Source: Pseudomonadota bacterium | GTDB lineage: Bacteria > Pseudomonadota > Gammaproteobacteria > Xanthomonadales > Xanthomonadaceae | Direction: 5' to 3' | NCBI GenBank assembly: GCA_023423855.1 | Contig: JAFAEU010000019.1 | Span: 1-9,502, forward strand | DNA length: 9,502 nt | In this document: positions 1-7,263 of the stretch, piece by piece | Layout: each line of letters begins with the position of its first letter | Numbering within the stretch: the stretch's first letter is position 1 | Made by a program: the position numbers and the translations under genes | The notes under the pieces: model-generated | The model's input: the letters and a program-made list of their open reading frames with translations, nothing else | What the model was told of the DNA's origin: nothing | The model's database searches: none

Positions 1-945
1 GGCCTGGTCAACGCGCTGTTGCGTCGCGCGCAGCGCGACGGCGTGCCGGCCGCCGACCCGCAGGACGCATGGCCCGAATGGCTGCGCGCACGGGTCCGCG
101 CCGACTGGCCGCAGGACGCCGACGCGATCTTCGCCGCGAGCGCGGTCGCCGCGCCGACCTGGCTGCGGGTCAACCGCACGCGCACCTCCGCCGCGCAGTA
201 CGCCGCGCGCCTGCACGACGCCGGCATCGAACCGCAGGCCTGCGAGGACCTGCCCGATGCGCTGCGCATCGATGCGCCGGTGTCGCCGCTGGCCCTGCCC
301 GGGTTCGGCGATGGCGACGTCTCGGTGCAGGACGCCGCGGCGCAGCGCGTGGCCGACGCGCTCTCGCCGCCGCATGGCGCACGCGTCCTCGACGCCTGCG
401 CCGCGCCGGGCGGCAAGTCCGCGCACCTGCTCGAACGCGATCCGGCCCTGCGCCTGACCGCGCTCGACGTCGACGAACGCCGCCTGCGGCGCGTGCGCGA
501 GACTTTCGACCGCCTCGGCATCGGCGCGCGCGCGCGCCTGCTCGCCGCCGATGCCGCCGACACCGCGGCGTGGTGGGACGGCGAGCCCTTCGACGCGATC
601 CTGCTCGACGCCCCCTGTTCGGCCACCGGCATCGTCCGCCGCCAGCCGGACGTGCTGCTGCACCGGCGCGTTGCGGACCTGGCCGCACTGACGGCGCTGC
701 AGGCGCGGCTGCTCGACGCGCTGTGGCCGCTGCTGGCGCCGGGCGGCCGGCTGCTCTACGCCACCTGTTCGATCCTGGCCGCCGAGAACCAGGCGCAGGT
801 GGCGGCGTTCCTGGCGCGCACGCCCGACGCGCGGGCCGAAGCCCTGCCGGAGGCGTTCGGCCGCGACACCGGCGACGGGCGGCAGCGGCTGCCGGGGGAA
901 GCGGGCATGGACGGGTTCTTCTACGCGGTCCTCTCGCGCGCCTGA
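1..945 (+). CDS. rsmB: 16S rRNA (cytosine-967-C5)-methyltransferase RsmB, 3' part (5' end outside window)
   Basis: RsmB (Sun/Fmu) uses S-adenosylmethionine to methylate C967 of 16S rRNA in the cytoplasm. The reading frame is already open at base 1 and begins GLVNALLRR, typical of the end of the NusB-like RNA-binding domain, so most of that domain lies upstream of the window. A linker domain follows (TWLRVNRTR, then [12 protein letters not shown]). The Rossmann methyltransferase fold shows the SAM loop [10 protein letters not shown] (391-420), the acidic strand end LDVDERRL, motif IV DAPCS (cysteine codon 616-618) and motif VI YATCS (cysteine codon 766-768). The two cysteines are the pair expected of RNA m5C methyltransferases, the motif VI one being the nucleophile. 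The C-terminus [11 protein letters not shown] is also family-typical. The frame is intact to its TGA stop. In related bacteria rsmB usually follows def/fmt, but that lies outside this window. Confidence 0.95.
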   Translation, partial: GLVNALLRRAQRDGVPAADPQDAWPEWLRARVRADWPQDADAIFAASAVAAPTWLRVNRTRTSAAQYAARLHDAGIEPQACEDLPDALRIDAPVSPLALPGFGDGDVSVQDAAAQRVADALSPPHGARVLDACAAPGGKSAHLLERDPALRLTALDVDERRLRRVRETFDRLGIGARARLLAADAADTAAWWDGEPFDAILLDAPCSATGIVRRQPDVLLHRRVADLAALTALQARLLDALWPLLAPGGRLLYATCSILAAENQAQVAAFLARTPDARAEALPEAFGRDTGDGRQRLPGEAGMDGFFYAVLSRA

Positions 946-1116
946 ATGCACGGGCGGCAGGCGGTCCTTGATGAACAGGCATTGCGCATCGTGAAGCCGG
1001 CGCGAGGTCGTTGTCATGGAGCGACCGATACGATGGAAACGAGGCTCCCCCGCCGGCAATCGGCATCGCCCCGGGTCTTTGCCTGAACCATGGTCATCGT
1101 CATCGCCAGAGGCCGC
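946..1116. other. rsmB to GT2 intergenic region (171 nt)
   Basis: This gap is visibly less G+C-rich than its flanks. It holds TTGTCA at 1011-1016, a 5/6 match to the -35 consensus, and TACGAT at 1029-1034, a 4/6 match to -10. The 12-nt spacing is too short for a standard sigma-70 promoter, so I do not call one. No T-rich hairpin terminator is visible after rsmB. A 46-codon frame (946-1086) begins directly after the rsmB stop but looks like chance. The promoter of the downstream glycosyltransferase gene is probably here, because the 171-nt gap makes simple read-through coupling unlikely; this is inference. Confidence 0.5.
1108..1112 (+). promoter_or_regulatory. Shine-Dalgarno AGAGG supporting GT2 start at 1117
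   Basis: AGAGG lies 4 nt before ATG 1117. The spacing is short but usable. No comparable purine run precedes the in-frame ATG at 1090, so the site favours the downstream start. Confidence 0.45.
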
Positions 1117-1992
1117 ATGTTGCCCATTTCGGTCATCGTCAGCACCTACAACGCCGAGGAATGGCTGGAGAAGGTGTTGTTCGGCTATTCGCGGCAGACG
1201 CATCGTGCGTTCGAGCTGATCGTCGCGGACGACGGTTCGCGCCGGGCAACGTCCAACCTCGTCGCGCGCTACGCCAGGGACTTTCCGGTACCGCTGCGCC
1301 ACGTCTGGCACGAGGACGACGGCTACCGGCGCCAGGAAATCCTCAACAAGGCGATCCCGATGGCGGCGCACGACTACGTGCTGTTCACCGACGGCGACTG
1401 CATCCCGCGCCGCGATTTCGTCGAAACGCACGCGCGGCTGGCCGAACCCGGTCGCTTCCTGTCCGGCGGGTACTGCAAGCTCGGCATGGACCTGAGCAAG
1501 CGCATCACGCCTGCGGACATCGCCGCCGGTCGTTGCTTCGACCCCGACTGGCTGCGCTCCTTCGAGCGACTCAACGGCTCGAACCGACGCAAGCTCGGCG
1601 CGGGTCCGATGACCGCACGCATGCTCGACGCGATCACGACCGCGGGCGCCACCTTCAACAACTGCAACTCCTCCGCCTGGAAGGCCGACCTGCTCGCGAT
1701 CAACGGCTACGACGAGCGGATGAAGTACGGCGGTCCCGACCGCGAGCTCGGCGAACGGCTGGAGAACGCCGGCATCCGCGGCAAGCAGGTCCGGCACAAG
1801 GCGATCTGCCTGCATCTCGATCACGCCCGCGGCTACAAGACCGAAGAATCGGTGCGGGCCAATCTCGCCATCCGCGCGCAGACGCGGGCGGAGAAGCGGG
1901 TGTGGACGCCGTACGGCGTCGTCAAGCAGGCGGCGAACGACGACGCGCCGCGGGCCGCCGGCGCCGCCGACGCGTCGGGTTCGACGGGCTGA
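1117..1992 (+). CDS. Family 2 glycosyltransferase with C-terminal galactosyltransferase-like region
   Basis: This is an inverting GT-A fold enzyme of about 291 residues, predicted to move a sugar from a nucleotide-sugar to an acceptor at the cytoplasmic face. The N-terminus MLPISVIVSTYN and VADDGS (36-41) are the GT2 nucleotide-binding signatures. The metal-binding DXD motif is D92-G93-D94 within FTDGDCIPR. A later block NGYDERMKYGGPDRELGERL (about 196-214) matches the galactosyltransferase-type C-terminal region (Glyco_tranf_7C), with D208 the likely catalytic-region acid. Residues 272-291 are a low-complexity Ala/Gly/Asp tail. I chose ATG 1117 because the family motif starts almost at once and AGAGG lies just upstream. 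ATG 1090 would add nine residues without a visible ribosome site. The gene runs toward the minus-strand envelope unit and ends 21 nt from its last gene. A role in LPS core or another surface glycan is likely; donor and acceptor are unknown. Confidence 0.85.
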   Translation: MLPISVIVSTYNAEEWLEKVLFGYSRQTHRAFELIVADDGSRRATSNLVARYARDFPVPLRHVWHEDDGYRRQEILNKAIPMAAHDYVLFTDGDCIPRRDFVETHARLAEPGRFLSGGYCKLGMDLSKRITPADIAAGRCFDPDWLRSFERLNGSNRRKLGAGPMTARMLDAITTAGATFNNCNSSAWKADLLAINGYDERMKYGGPDRELGERLENAGIRGKQVRHKAICLHLDHARGYKTEESVRANLAIRAQTRAEKRVWTPYGVVKQAANDDAPRAAGAADASGSTG

Positions 1993-2013
1993 CCGGAACC
2001 GGGCGATCCGCGC

Positions 2014-3057
2014 TCAGGAACGCGGCGGCAGCGCGCGCCAGGCCTCGATCACCGCGGCGGGCGGGATGTCGGCCACGCGGCTTTCGGCGCCGCGTTCCCC
2101 GCCCAGCACGCTGATCGGTCCCGGGCCGATCGGCCGCCATTTCGACGGCGGGGCGGCGCCGAACATCACCACCAGCGGGCAGCCGAGCGCCGCGGCCGCG
2201 TGCGCAGGGCCGGTATCGACCGACACCATGCCGTGCGCGCGTTCGACCAGCGCCAGCAGGCGCGGGATCGGCAGTTCGTTGGCGCCGTTGAACACGCGCG
2301 GATCGTTGCCTGCCGCGGCGCGGATGTCCTCCAGCAGCGGATGCTCCGGCGGCGACCCGCACAGCACCACGTGCGCATCGGGCAGCGAAGCGAGGATGGC
2401 CTGCGCCACGGCGGCCCAGTTGCGCGCGTCCCAGTGCTTGGGATGGTCGGCGGTCATCAGCTTGCCGCGCTTGTGGGTGCGCTTGTTGCCCGGCTGCAGC
2501 AGCACCAGCGGGCCCTGCATGCCGGTCTTCTCCAGCCACGCCGCCAGGTCGGCGCGATCGTCGTCGGTGACGACGAGGCGCGGGAAGCGGAAGCTCGCGG
2601 TGTCGACATCGGAGGTCGGGTAGGCGTGGACGGGGTCACGCATGCCGAGTTCGAGCCAGCGGTCGGGCCACAGCACCGGCGCATCCTCGCCGGCGGGATC
2701 GCGCGCGACGATGTCGTCGGGATGCACACCGCCGCGCGCCAGCAGCGCGCGCATTTCCGGGTCGATGTCGCCGAGGTAGACCGGGCCGCGGCCGCGGCCG
2801 CGCAGCCAGCGCACCAGGCGCCACTGGCTCGGGCACAGCAGGTAGGGCGTCTTGCGGCTGGTCACCATCTGCAGGTGGCCGAGCGTGGGTTCTCGCGCCA
2901 TCAGCGGCGGCGTCCAGCCGCCGGAGCTGATCACGTCCACCGGGCTGCGGTACCGCGCCGAGACCAGCCGCATCAGCGTGGTCAGCATGACCATGTCGCC
3001 GAACGCGCCGCAGCGGACGATCAGCGGGCGTGCCGGCGTGGTTGCTGGGTCGGGCAT
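2014..3057 (-). CDS. Family 9 glycosyltransferase (heptosyltransferase-like)
   Basis: This 347-residue protein belongs to GT9, the WaaC/WaaF/WaaQ heptosyltransferase family, whose members have a GT-B fold and build the LPS inner core from ADP-heptose. The N-terminal strand and loop read IVRCGAFGDMVMLT (about 13-26), the family's G-(A/S)-x-GD-x(V/I) acceptor-side motif. The C-terminal donor domain shows VLLQPG (185-190), VVLCGSPPEHP (230-240) and SVDTGPAHAAAALG...VVMFG (279-300), the last being the strongest GT9 signature. The length is normal. ATG 3057 is preferred because AAAAGG sits 8 nt upstream. An in-frame ATG at 3117 would add 20 residues and overlap the previous gene by 11 nt. It is the last gene of the minus-strand unit, 49 nt after the GT4 gene. 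Sequence divergence from WaaC/WaaF keeps me from naming a specific heptose position. Other GT9 members act on other sugars. Confidence 0.85.
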   Translation of the reverse strand: MPDPATTPARPLIVRCGAFGDMVMLTTLMRLVSARYRSPVDVISSGGWTPPLMAREPTLGHLQMVTSRKTPYLLCPSQWRLVRWLRGRGRGPVYLGDIDPEMRALLARGGVHPDDIVARDPAGEDAPVLWPDRWLELGMRDPVHAYPTSDVDTASFRFPRLVVTDDDRADLAAWLEKTGMQGPLVLLQPGNKRTHKRGKLMTADHPKHWDARNWAAVAQAILASLPDAHVVLCGSPPEHPLLEDIRAAAGNDPRVFNGANELPIPRLLALVERAHGMVSVDTGPAHAAAALGCPLVVMFGAAPPSKWRPIGPGPISVLGGERGAESRVADIPPAAVIEAWRALPPRS

Positions 3058-3065
3058 GGGGACGG

Positions 3066-3071
3066 CCTTTT
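3066..3071 (-). promoter_or_regulatory. Shine-Dalgarno AAAAGG for the GT9 gene
   Basis: On the minus strand AAAAGG ends 8 nt before ATG 3057. It decides this start over the in-frame ATG at 3117. Confidence 0.55.
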
Positions 3072-3106
3072 CGTTCTCGTGCGTGGGCAGCGGATGCGCT
3101 AATCCA

Positions 3107-4222
3107 TCACGCGCCATGCTGCAGCGAATGATACAAGCGCAGGTACTTGTCCCGGAAAACCTCGGGCGTGTGCGCGCCGGCGACGATCGAGAAGGCGGCC
3201 TGCGTGAATCCGTCGGCCAGTGCATCGTCGCCGAGCACGCGCAATGCGCGTTCGGCCAGCGCGTCGGCATCGCCCACCGGAACGACGAATCCGCTGTGGC
3301 CGTCGCGCACGACTTCGGCGATGCCGCCGGCATCGGTGGAGACCACGGGGACCCGCATCGCGAACGCCTCGTAGATCGACAGCGGCAGGCCTTCGGTGCG
3401 CGAGCTCATCATCAGCAGGTCGAATCCGGCCAACAGGTCGAGCGCGTCCTTGCGGTAGCCGGTGAACGTCACCTTCGCGGCGATGCCGAGTTCCGCGGCA
3501 AGCGCCTCGAGCGTCCCGCGCAGCGGCCCGTCGCCGACCACGAAAAAGTGCAACGACATGGACGGGGCCTCGTGTTGCAGCATCGCCTGCGCCGCATGCA
3601 GGAAGGTCGGCAGGTCCTTCTGCTCGGTGTAACCGGCCAGGTTGCCGACCACGCGGGTTCCGGGCGCGATGCCGAACTCGCGCTGCAGGACGTCCGAACG
3701 CCCGCGGGCGGACAACGACGCGACATCGACCGCGTCATGGATCGTCAGCAACCGCGCCGGGTCGACCACGCCGTCGAACACGCGCTTCACCGACTCGGAC
3801 ACGCAGACCACTTTCGAAATGCGCGGGCTGCCGTACTTGCGCCGGCTGAACACGCTGCCGCCGATCGGATTGTTGCGCTTGCGGCTGAGCACCAGTTTCG
3901 TGTCACGCGGCAGGAACCGCAGGGCGAGCAGGCAGGCGTTGAGTGCGGACGAGTCATGCGCATGGAGGATGCCGATGCGTTCCCGCCTCGCGGTGCGAAC
4001 GATCGCGCGCACCGCATTGGGCAGCTTCAGCCGCGACTTGCGATAGGTGGTGCAGCGCGCGCCGTCCTGCAGGCACCTGCCTTCGAGCACCGAGCCCGAC
4101 GGGCACAGGATCCACTGCCGGACATCGGGTTCGCGATCGAGCAGGTGGTAGAGCGTGTACATCTGCGCGTCGCCGCCGCGCCACTCGGTGATCGTGGTGA
4201 CATGGAGGATGGAGATTCTCAC
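3107..4222 (-). CDS. Family 4 glycosyltransferase (GTG start)
   Basis: This is a 371-residue GT-B fold retaining glycosyltransferase of the GT4 group, expected to transfer a sugar from a nucleotide-sugar to a growing glycan or lipid at the inner membrane. The N-terminal acceptor domain has ISILHVTTITEWRGGDAQ (about 3-20), the family's early glycine-rich loop, and GILHAHDSSA (84-93). The donor domain begins near residue 190 (VVGNLAGYTEQKD). It contains FVVGDGPLR (227-235), VTFTGYRKD (251-259) and the E-x7-E pair E277/E285 within SSRTEGLPLSIYEAFAM, which contacts the nucleotide-sugar. VPVVSTDAGGIAEVV follows. The GTG start at 4222 is chosen because AGGAGG lies 8 nt upstream and the conserved first strand starts immediately. 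The start overlaps the YdbT-like stop as GTGA, so translational coupling is likely. Sugar and acceptor cannot be read from the sequence. Confidence 0.88.
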   Translation of the reverse strand: MRISILHVTTITEWRGGDAQMYTLYHLLDREPDVRQWILCPSGSVLEGRCLQDGARCTTYRKSRLKLPNAVRAIVRTARRERIGILHAHDSSALNACLLALRFLPRDTKLVLSRKRNNPIGGSVFSRRKYGSPRISKVVCVSESVKRVFDGVVDPARLLTIHDAVDVASLSARGRSDVLQREFGIAPGTRVVGNLAGYTEQKDLPTFLHAAQAMLQHEAPSMSLHFFVVGDGPLRGTLEALAAELGIAAKVTFTGYRKDALDLLAGFDLLMMSSRTEGLPLSIYEAFAMRVPVVSTDAGGIAEVVRDGHSGFVVPVGDADALAERALRVLGDDALADGFTQAAFSIVAGAHTPEVFRDKYLRLYHSLQHGA

Positions 4223-5736
4223 CAGCGCAGCCTCCTGCGGGCGACTTCGCGGCAAAGTCCGGCGTACAGCGCGTGCGCCTCGGCCTCCGGCAGGTAGCGC
4301 ATGCGCAACGGTGGCGACATCGCGCCGGCGCCGGCGGTGTCGAGCCACAGCGAGGCCATGCCGAAGCGGCGGTCCAGCGGCGACTGCCGCAGCTGCAGCG
4401 CCTGCAGCTTGTCGATTTCGGCGAAGCGCCAGTGCCGCGACCACCAGCCTTCGCGCACCGCGACGAGTTTTGCGTCGACGCGGTAGCCGGACAGGCGCGC
4501 ATGCCGCGTCGCCAGCAGCCAGCCCCAGGGCAGCCACAGCAGGCCGAGCAGGCCCCAGGGGCCGAGGTACCAGCACAGGCCGGCGGTCAGCAGCGCCGCG
4601 AACACCGCGTCGCCGATCAGCAGCCGCTGCCAGGCGCGCGGATGCAGCGGCCGCCAGTCCGCGCGCGGCCAGTCGGCGCCGTCGAGCAGGTGGCGCAGCA
4701 GCGCATCGCAGGCCTCGGGCGTGGCGATCGGCGCAAGTTCGGGAGGATCGCGCTGCGCCTGTTCGCCGTCGCCGACCTGCGAACCGGCGGTGTCGATGCC
4801 CAGCGAGCGGCGGCCGAACAGCCGGTGCAGCACGCCTTCGCGCAGCGTCCAGGCCTGGATGCGCCGGCGCGATACGCTGCTGCGCACGCGCGCCAGCAGG
4901 CCGCGTTCGACCGTCAGGCGGCGGCCGTGCTCGCGCAGTTCGAAGCCGTGGTAGCGCGTCAACGCCAGCAGCACCGAGAACGCGCGCACCAGCGCCAGCG
5001 CCAGCAGCACCACGCCCATGACCGCGAACGCGGTTGACGACCAACTGCCGTTGAAATGCTCGGCATAGCCGAAGACCTCGCGCCGGGCGAGGTTGAAGGC
5101 ATGCTTGTAGGCGTCGTCTGGCAGGACTTGCCAGGACAGCGCGAACGCGGCGCCGACCACGATCATGCCGCGATTGGAGATCAGCCCCAAGCGCACGATC
5201 TCGGCCGTCGACAGCGCCAGCAGGGGTTCGCCCGCGTCCGTCGTGTCGGCATCGACGACGTCGGCGCCGCGTCCGCGATGGCGGATCAGCCGCTCCAGCG
5301 CCAGCGCGTCGTCGAGCCTGAGCACGCGCATCTGCGCTTCCGGTTTCGTGCCGCCGGCGGACTCGAGCTTCACCTCGGCCACGCCGAACAGGCGGTGCAG
5401 CAGGGTCTGTCGCAGCTCGACGTTATGGATGCGCGAGAACGGCACCTGGCGCAGGCTGCGCTCGAGCAGGCCGCTGCGGATGAACAGGCTGTCGCCGTCG
5501 GCGCGGTAGCGATAGGTGAAGTAGCGCCAGACCGACACCAGCGCCAGCACCACCACCGCCACGCCTGCGACGACGAGCTGGTAGTTCTCCTCGCGCCGGC
5601 CGCCGTAGACCAGCAGCACCGCCAGCGGCAGCAGGAACTGCCGCAGCGAGTCGATCAGCACGAACAGCCACGACCACGGATGCAGCCGGCGTTCCCCGGC
5701 GGCGGCGGAAGGCGGCGGCTCAGGCGTCGTCGTCAT
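4219..5736 (-). CDS. Three-domain bPH2 (DUF304) membrane protein, YdbT-like
   Basis: This is a 505-residue integral membrane protein with three bacterial PH-like (bPH2, formerly DUF304) domains, the architecture of Bacillus YdbT. Hydrophobic segments lie at about 21-46, 52-73, 182-204, 233-258, 372-390 and 392-410, giving two before each soluble domain. Each soluble domain carries the same hallmark, L-R-x3-L-x-R-(L/R)-F-G followed by a strand ending in (S/T)-A-G, at 108-128, 298-318 and 449-469. The family's biochemical role is poorly known; Bacillus ydbST has been linked to resistance against antimicrobial compounds. The start at 5736 overlaps the preceding gene's stop by 17 nt, and only a weak purine stretch (GGATCGAG) precedes it. 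Its stop overlaps the GT4 start by 4 nt. Position between an acyltransferase and two glycosyltransferases suggests an envelope function, which is inference. Confidence 0.87.
   Translation of the reverse strand: MTTTPEPPPSAAAGERRLHPWSWLFVLIDSLRQFLLPLAVLLVYGGRREENYQLVVAGVAVVVLALVSVWRYFTYRYRADGDSLFIRSGLLERSLRQVPFSRIHNVELRQTLLHRLFGVAEVKLESAGGTKPEAQMRVLRLDDALALERLIRHRGRGADVVDADTTDAGEPLLALSTAEIVRLGLISNRGMIVVGAAFALSWQVLPDDAYKHAFNLARREVFGYAEHFNGSWSSTAFAVMGVVLLALALVRAFSVLLALTRYHGFELREHGRRLTVERGLLARVRSSVSRRRIQAWTLREGVLHRLFGRRSLGIDTAGSQVGDGEQAQRDPPELAPIATPEACDALLRHLLDGADWPRADWRPLHPRAWQRLLIGDAVFAALLTAGLCWYLGPWGLLGLLWLPWGWLLATRHARLSGYRVDAKLVAVREGWWSRHWRFAEIDKLQALQLRQSPLDRRFGMASLWLDTAGAGAMSPPLRMRYLPEAEAHALYAGLCREVARRRLRW
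4231..4236 (-). promoter_or_regulatory. Strong Shine-Dalgarno AGGAGG for the GTG-initiated GT4 gene
   Basis: AGGAGG on the minus strand lies 8 nt before the GTG at 4222. It sits inside the last codons of the YdbT-like gene and is the strongest ribosome site in the window. It fixes the GTG start. Confidence 0.75.
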
Positions 5737-6253
5737 CGGTCTCGATCCAGCGCGCGAGGCGGTCGCGCAGCCATTCCGCGTCTTCGGCCCCGAGCCCCGG
5801 CGTCGACACCGCGTTGTGGCGCGTGCCGGCGGTGTGGATCACCAGGGTGGCCAGGCCGAAGCGCCGCTCGATCGGCCCGCGCTGCAGGTCGAGGTGCTGC
5901 ACGCGCGATTTCGGCACGAAGGTTTCCTTCTGCCACAGCCGGCCGCGACGCAGCGCGTAGCCGTCGCCGTCCAGACGCCAGCGCGTGCAGGCGTACTGCC
6001 GGTACGCCAGCCACACGCCCCAGCCCGGCAGCAGCACCAGCACCGCCAGCGCCAGCGGCAGGGCCAGCGGCGTATCGCGCAGCAGCAGCCCGATCGGGAC
6101 CAGCAGGCCCAGCGCCAGCAGGCCGAGGCCGAAGACGTTGCCGAGCACGAACAGGCGCCGCGCGCGCGGCGGCAGCGGCTGCCAGCCTTCCGGTGGCGCG
6201 GCGGGCGCGTCACCCTGCGGCGGGAGGCCGGACGGGGAGTCGGTGTCGCTCAT
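5720..6253 (-). CDS. Single-domain bPH2 (DUF304) membrane protein, YdbS-like
   Basis: This 177-residue protein has a Pro/Ala-rich cytoplasmic N-terminus (1-30), two hydrophobic segments (about 34-57 and 62-83) and one bPH2 domain (about 88-170). The domain hallmark at 123-143 has LDLQRGPIERRFG followed by a strand ending in HTAG, closely matching the three copies in the next gene. This one-domain plus three-domain pairing is the usual YdbS-YdbT arrangement, and the two are presumed to act as a complex. ATG 6253 is chosen because GGAG lies 5 nt upstream and because it overlaps the acyltransferase stop as ATGA, a classic coupling junction. The acidic tail ETDDDDA overlaps the next gene's start region. 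The molecular function is not established. Confidence 0.87.
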   Translation of the reverse strand: MSDTDSPSGLPPQGDAPAAPPEGWQPLPPRARRLFVLGNVFGLGLLALGLLVPIGLLLRDTPLALPLALAVLVLLPGWGVWLAYRQYACTRWRLDGDGYALRRGRLWQKETFVPKSRVQHLDLQRGPIERRFGLATLVIHTAGTRHNAVSTPGLGAEDAEWLRDRLARWIETDDDDA

Positions 6254-7167
6254 CGACGCTCCAGGTCTGCGTAGGGATTGGCCTCGTCGCTGCCGGGCGG
6301 CCGCGCCTTGAAGCGCTTGTAGGTCCACTGGTACTGCGCGGGATCGCGCCGGGCGATGCGTTCGACATCGGCGTTGAGGGCGGCGGTGGCGACCGCCGGG
6401 TCGGCCGAGTCGATGCCGGGCGAGGCGGCTTCGATCCGCAGCGCATAGGCCCCGGACCCGATCCGCTCGCACCAGGCGAACAGCACCGTCGCCCCGCTGC
6501 GTGTGGCCAGGCGGCCGAGCAGGGTCATGGTCGAGGCCTGCACGCCGAAGAACGGCGCAAACTCGCCGTCGCCGCCCTTGGGCTGCTGGTCGGGCAGGAT
6601 GCCGACCACGCCGCCGGCCTGCAGTTGCTTGTACAACTGGCGCACGCCGGCGCCCTCGGCGCGCACCTGGGTGACGCGATCGGCGTCGGCATCGGCGCGC
6701 ACCAGGCGCAGGAAAGCCTCGCCGATGGCGGACTCGGGGGGCTTGTACAGGATCGCCAGCGGCGTCTTCGCCGCCAGCCACTGATTGAGCAGCTCCCAGT
6801 TGCCGAAATGGGGCGCGGCGACGATCAGCCCGCGGCCGGCGCCGAGCGCGGCGTCGAACAGGTCCTCGCCGTGGGTTTCGCGGATCAGCGCCAGATTCTC
6901 CGTGTGCGGGCGCGTCCACAGCCGCAGGGTTTCCAGCGTCTGCAGGCCGGTCGTGCGCAGCACCGCGCGGCGCCATTCCTCGCGCTGGCCCGGCAGCAGG
7001 TCCGGATAGGCGAGCTCGAGGTTGCGCAGCGCGACCGCGCTTTCCCGCGCGCCGGTGCGCAGCGAGACCCAGGCCAGCGCGTCGCCCAGCCGGCGCAGCG
7101 CCGGCCACGGCAGCCGTCCGATGGCGGCGGCGAGCGCGTAGAGCAAGCGGGCGAGGAGGTCGGTCAT
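6250..7167 (-). CDS. LpxL/HtrB-family lipid A biosynthesis acyltransferase
   Basis: This 305-residue protein belongs to the LpxL/LpxM (HtrB/MsbB) family, which adds a secondary acyl chain from acyl-ACP to Kdo-lipid A at the inner membrane. The catalytic H-x4-(D/E) motif is H120-F-G-N-W-E125 in APHFGNWE. ILPDQQPKGGDGEFAPFFG (190-208) is the family's second conserved block, with D193-Q194. QYQWTYKRFK (278-287) is the usual C-terminal signature. The N-terminal 35 residues are hydrophobic to amphipathic, fitting a membrane anchor. It is the first gene of the minus-strand unit. No Shine-Dalgarno is visible upstream of ATG 7167. Instead TACACT lies 7 nt before it, raising the possibility of a leaderless message. 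Xanthomonads often carry several paralogues, so I do not assign lpxL or lpxM. A relative acting on another lysophospholipid cannot be excluded. Confidence 0.9.
   Translation of the reverse strand: MTDLLARLLYALAAAIGRLPWPALRRLGDALAWVSLRTGARESAVALRNLELAYPDLLPGQREEWRRAVLRTTGLQTLETLRLWTRPHTENLALIRETHGEDLFDAALGAGRGLIVAAPHFGNWELLNQWLAAKTPLAILYKPPESAIGEAFLRLVRADADADRVTQVRAEGAGVRQLYKQLQAGGVVGILPDQQPKGGDGEFAPFFGVQASTMTLLGRLATRSGATVLFAWCERIGSGAYALRIEAASPGIDSADPAVATAALNADVERIARRDPAQYQWTYKRFKARPPGSDEANPYADLERR
6259..6262 (-). promoter_or_regulatory. Shine-Dalgarno GGAG for the YdbS-like gene
   Basis: GGAG on the minus strand ends 5 nt before ATG 6253, inside the end of the acyltransferase coding region. 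It supports that start and the coupled junction. Confidence 0.5.
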
Positions 7168-7263
7168 GCGGGTGAGTGTAGCGAGGCCGGAATGCCAGCA
7201 GCGGTGCGGGGAACCTCGCGAAGCGGGCGTGCGCCGTGGTTCCGGACGCGGGGCGCCCCACCG

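Noticed and set aside
1011..1034. TTGTCA and TACGAT as a promoter for the GT2 gene
   Set aside because: The spacing is 12 nt, well below the 15-19 nt needed, and pairing TTGTCA with a correctly spaced hexamer gives at best 3/6.
946..1086. 46-codon frame starting directly after the rsmB stop (TGAATG)
   Set aside because: No ribosome site, no recognisable motif, and about two thirds G+C at third positions, clearly below the neighbouring genes; best explained as chance.
2008..2025. CCGCG-8 nt-CGCGG hairpin as a bidirectional terminator between the convergent genes
   Set aside because: Only a 5-bp stem, no T-tract on either side, and it overlaps the end of the GT9 coding region.
3058..3117. Upstream ATG 3117 as the GT9 start
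   Set aside because: It would overlap the GT4 stop by 11 nt and add 20 residues not resembling the family, while ATG 3057 has AAAAGG at ideal distance.
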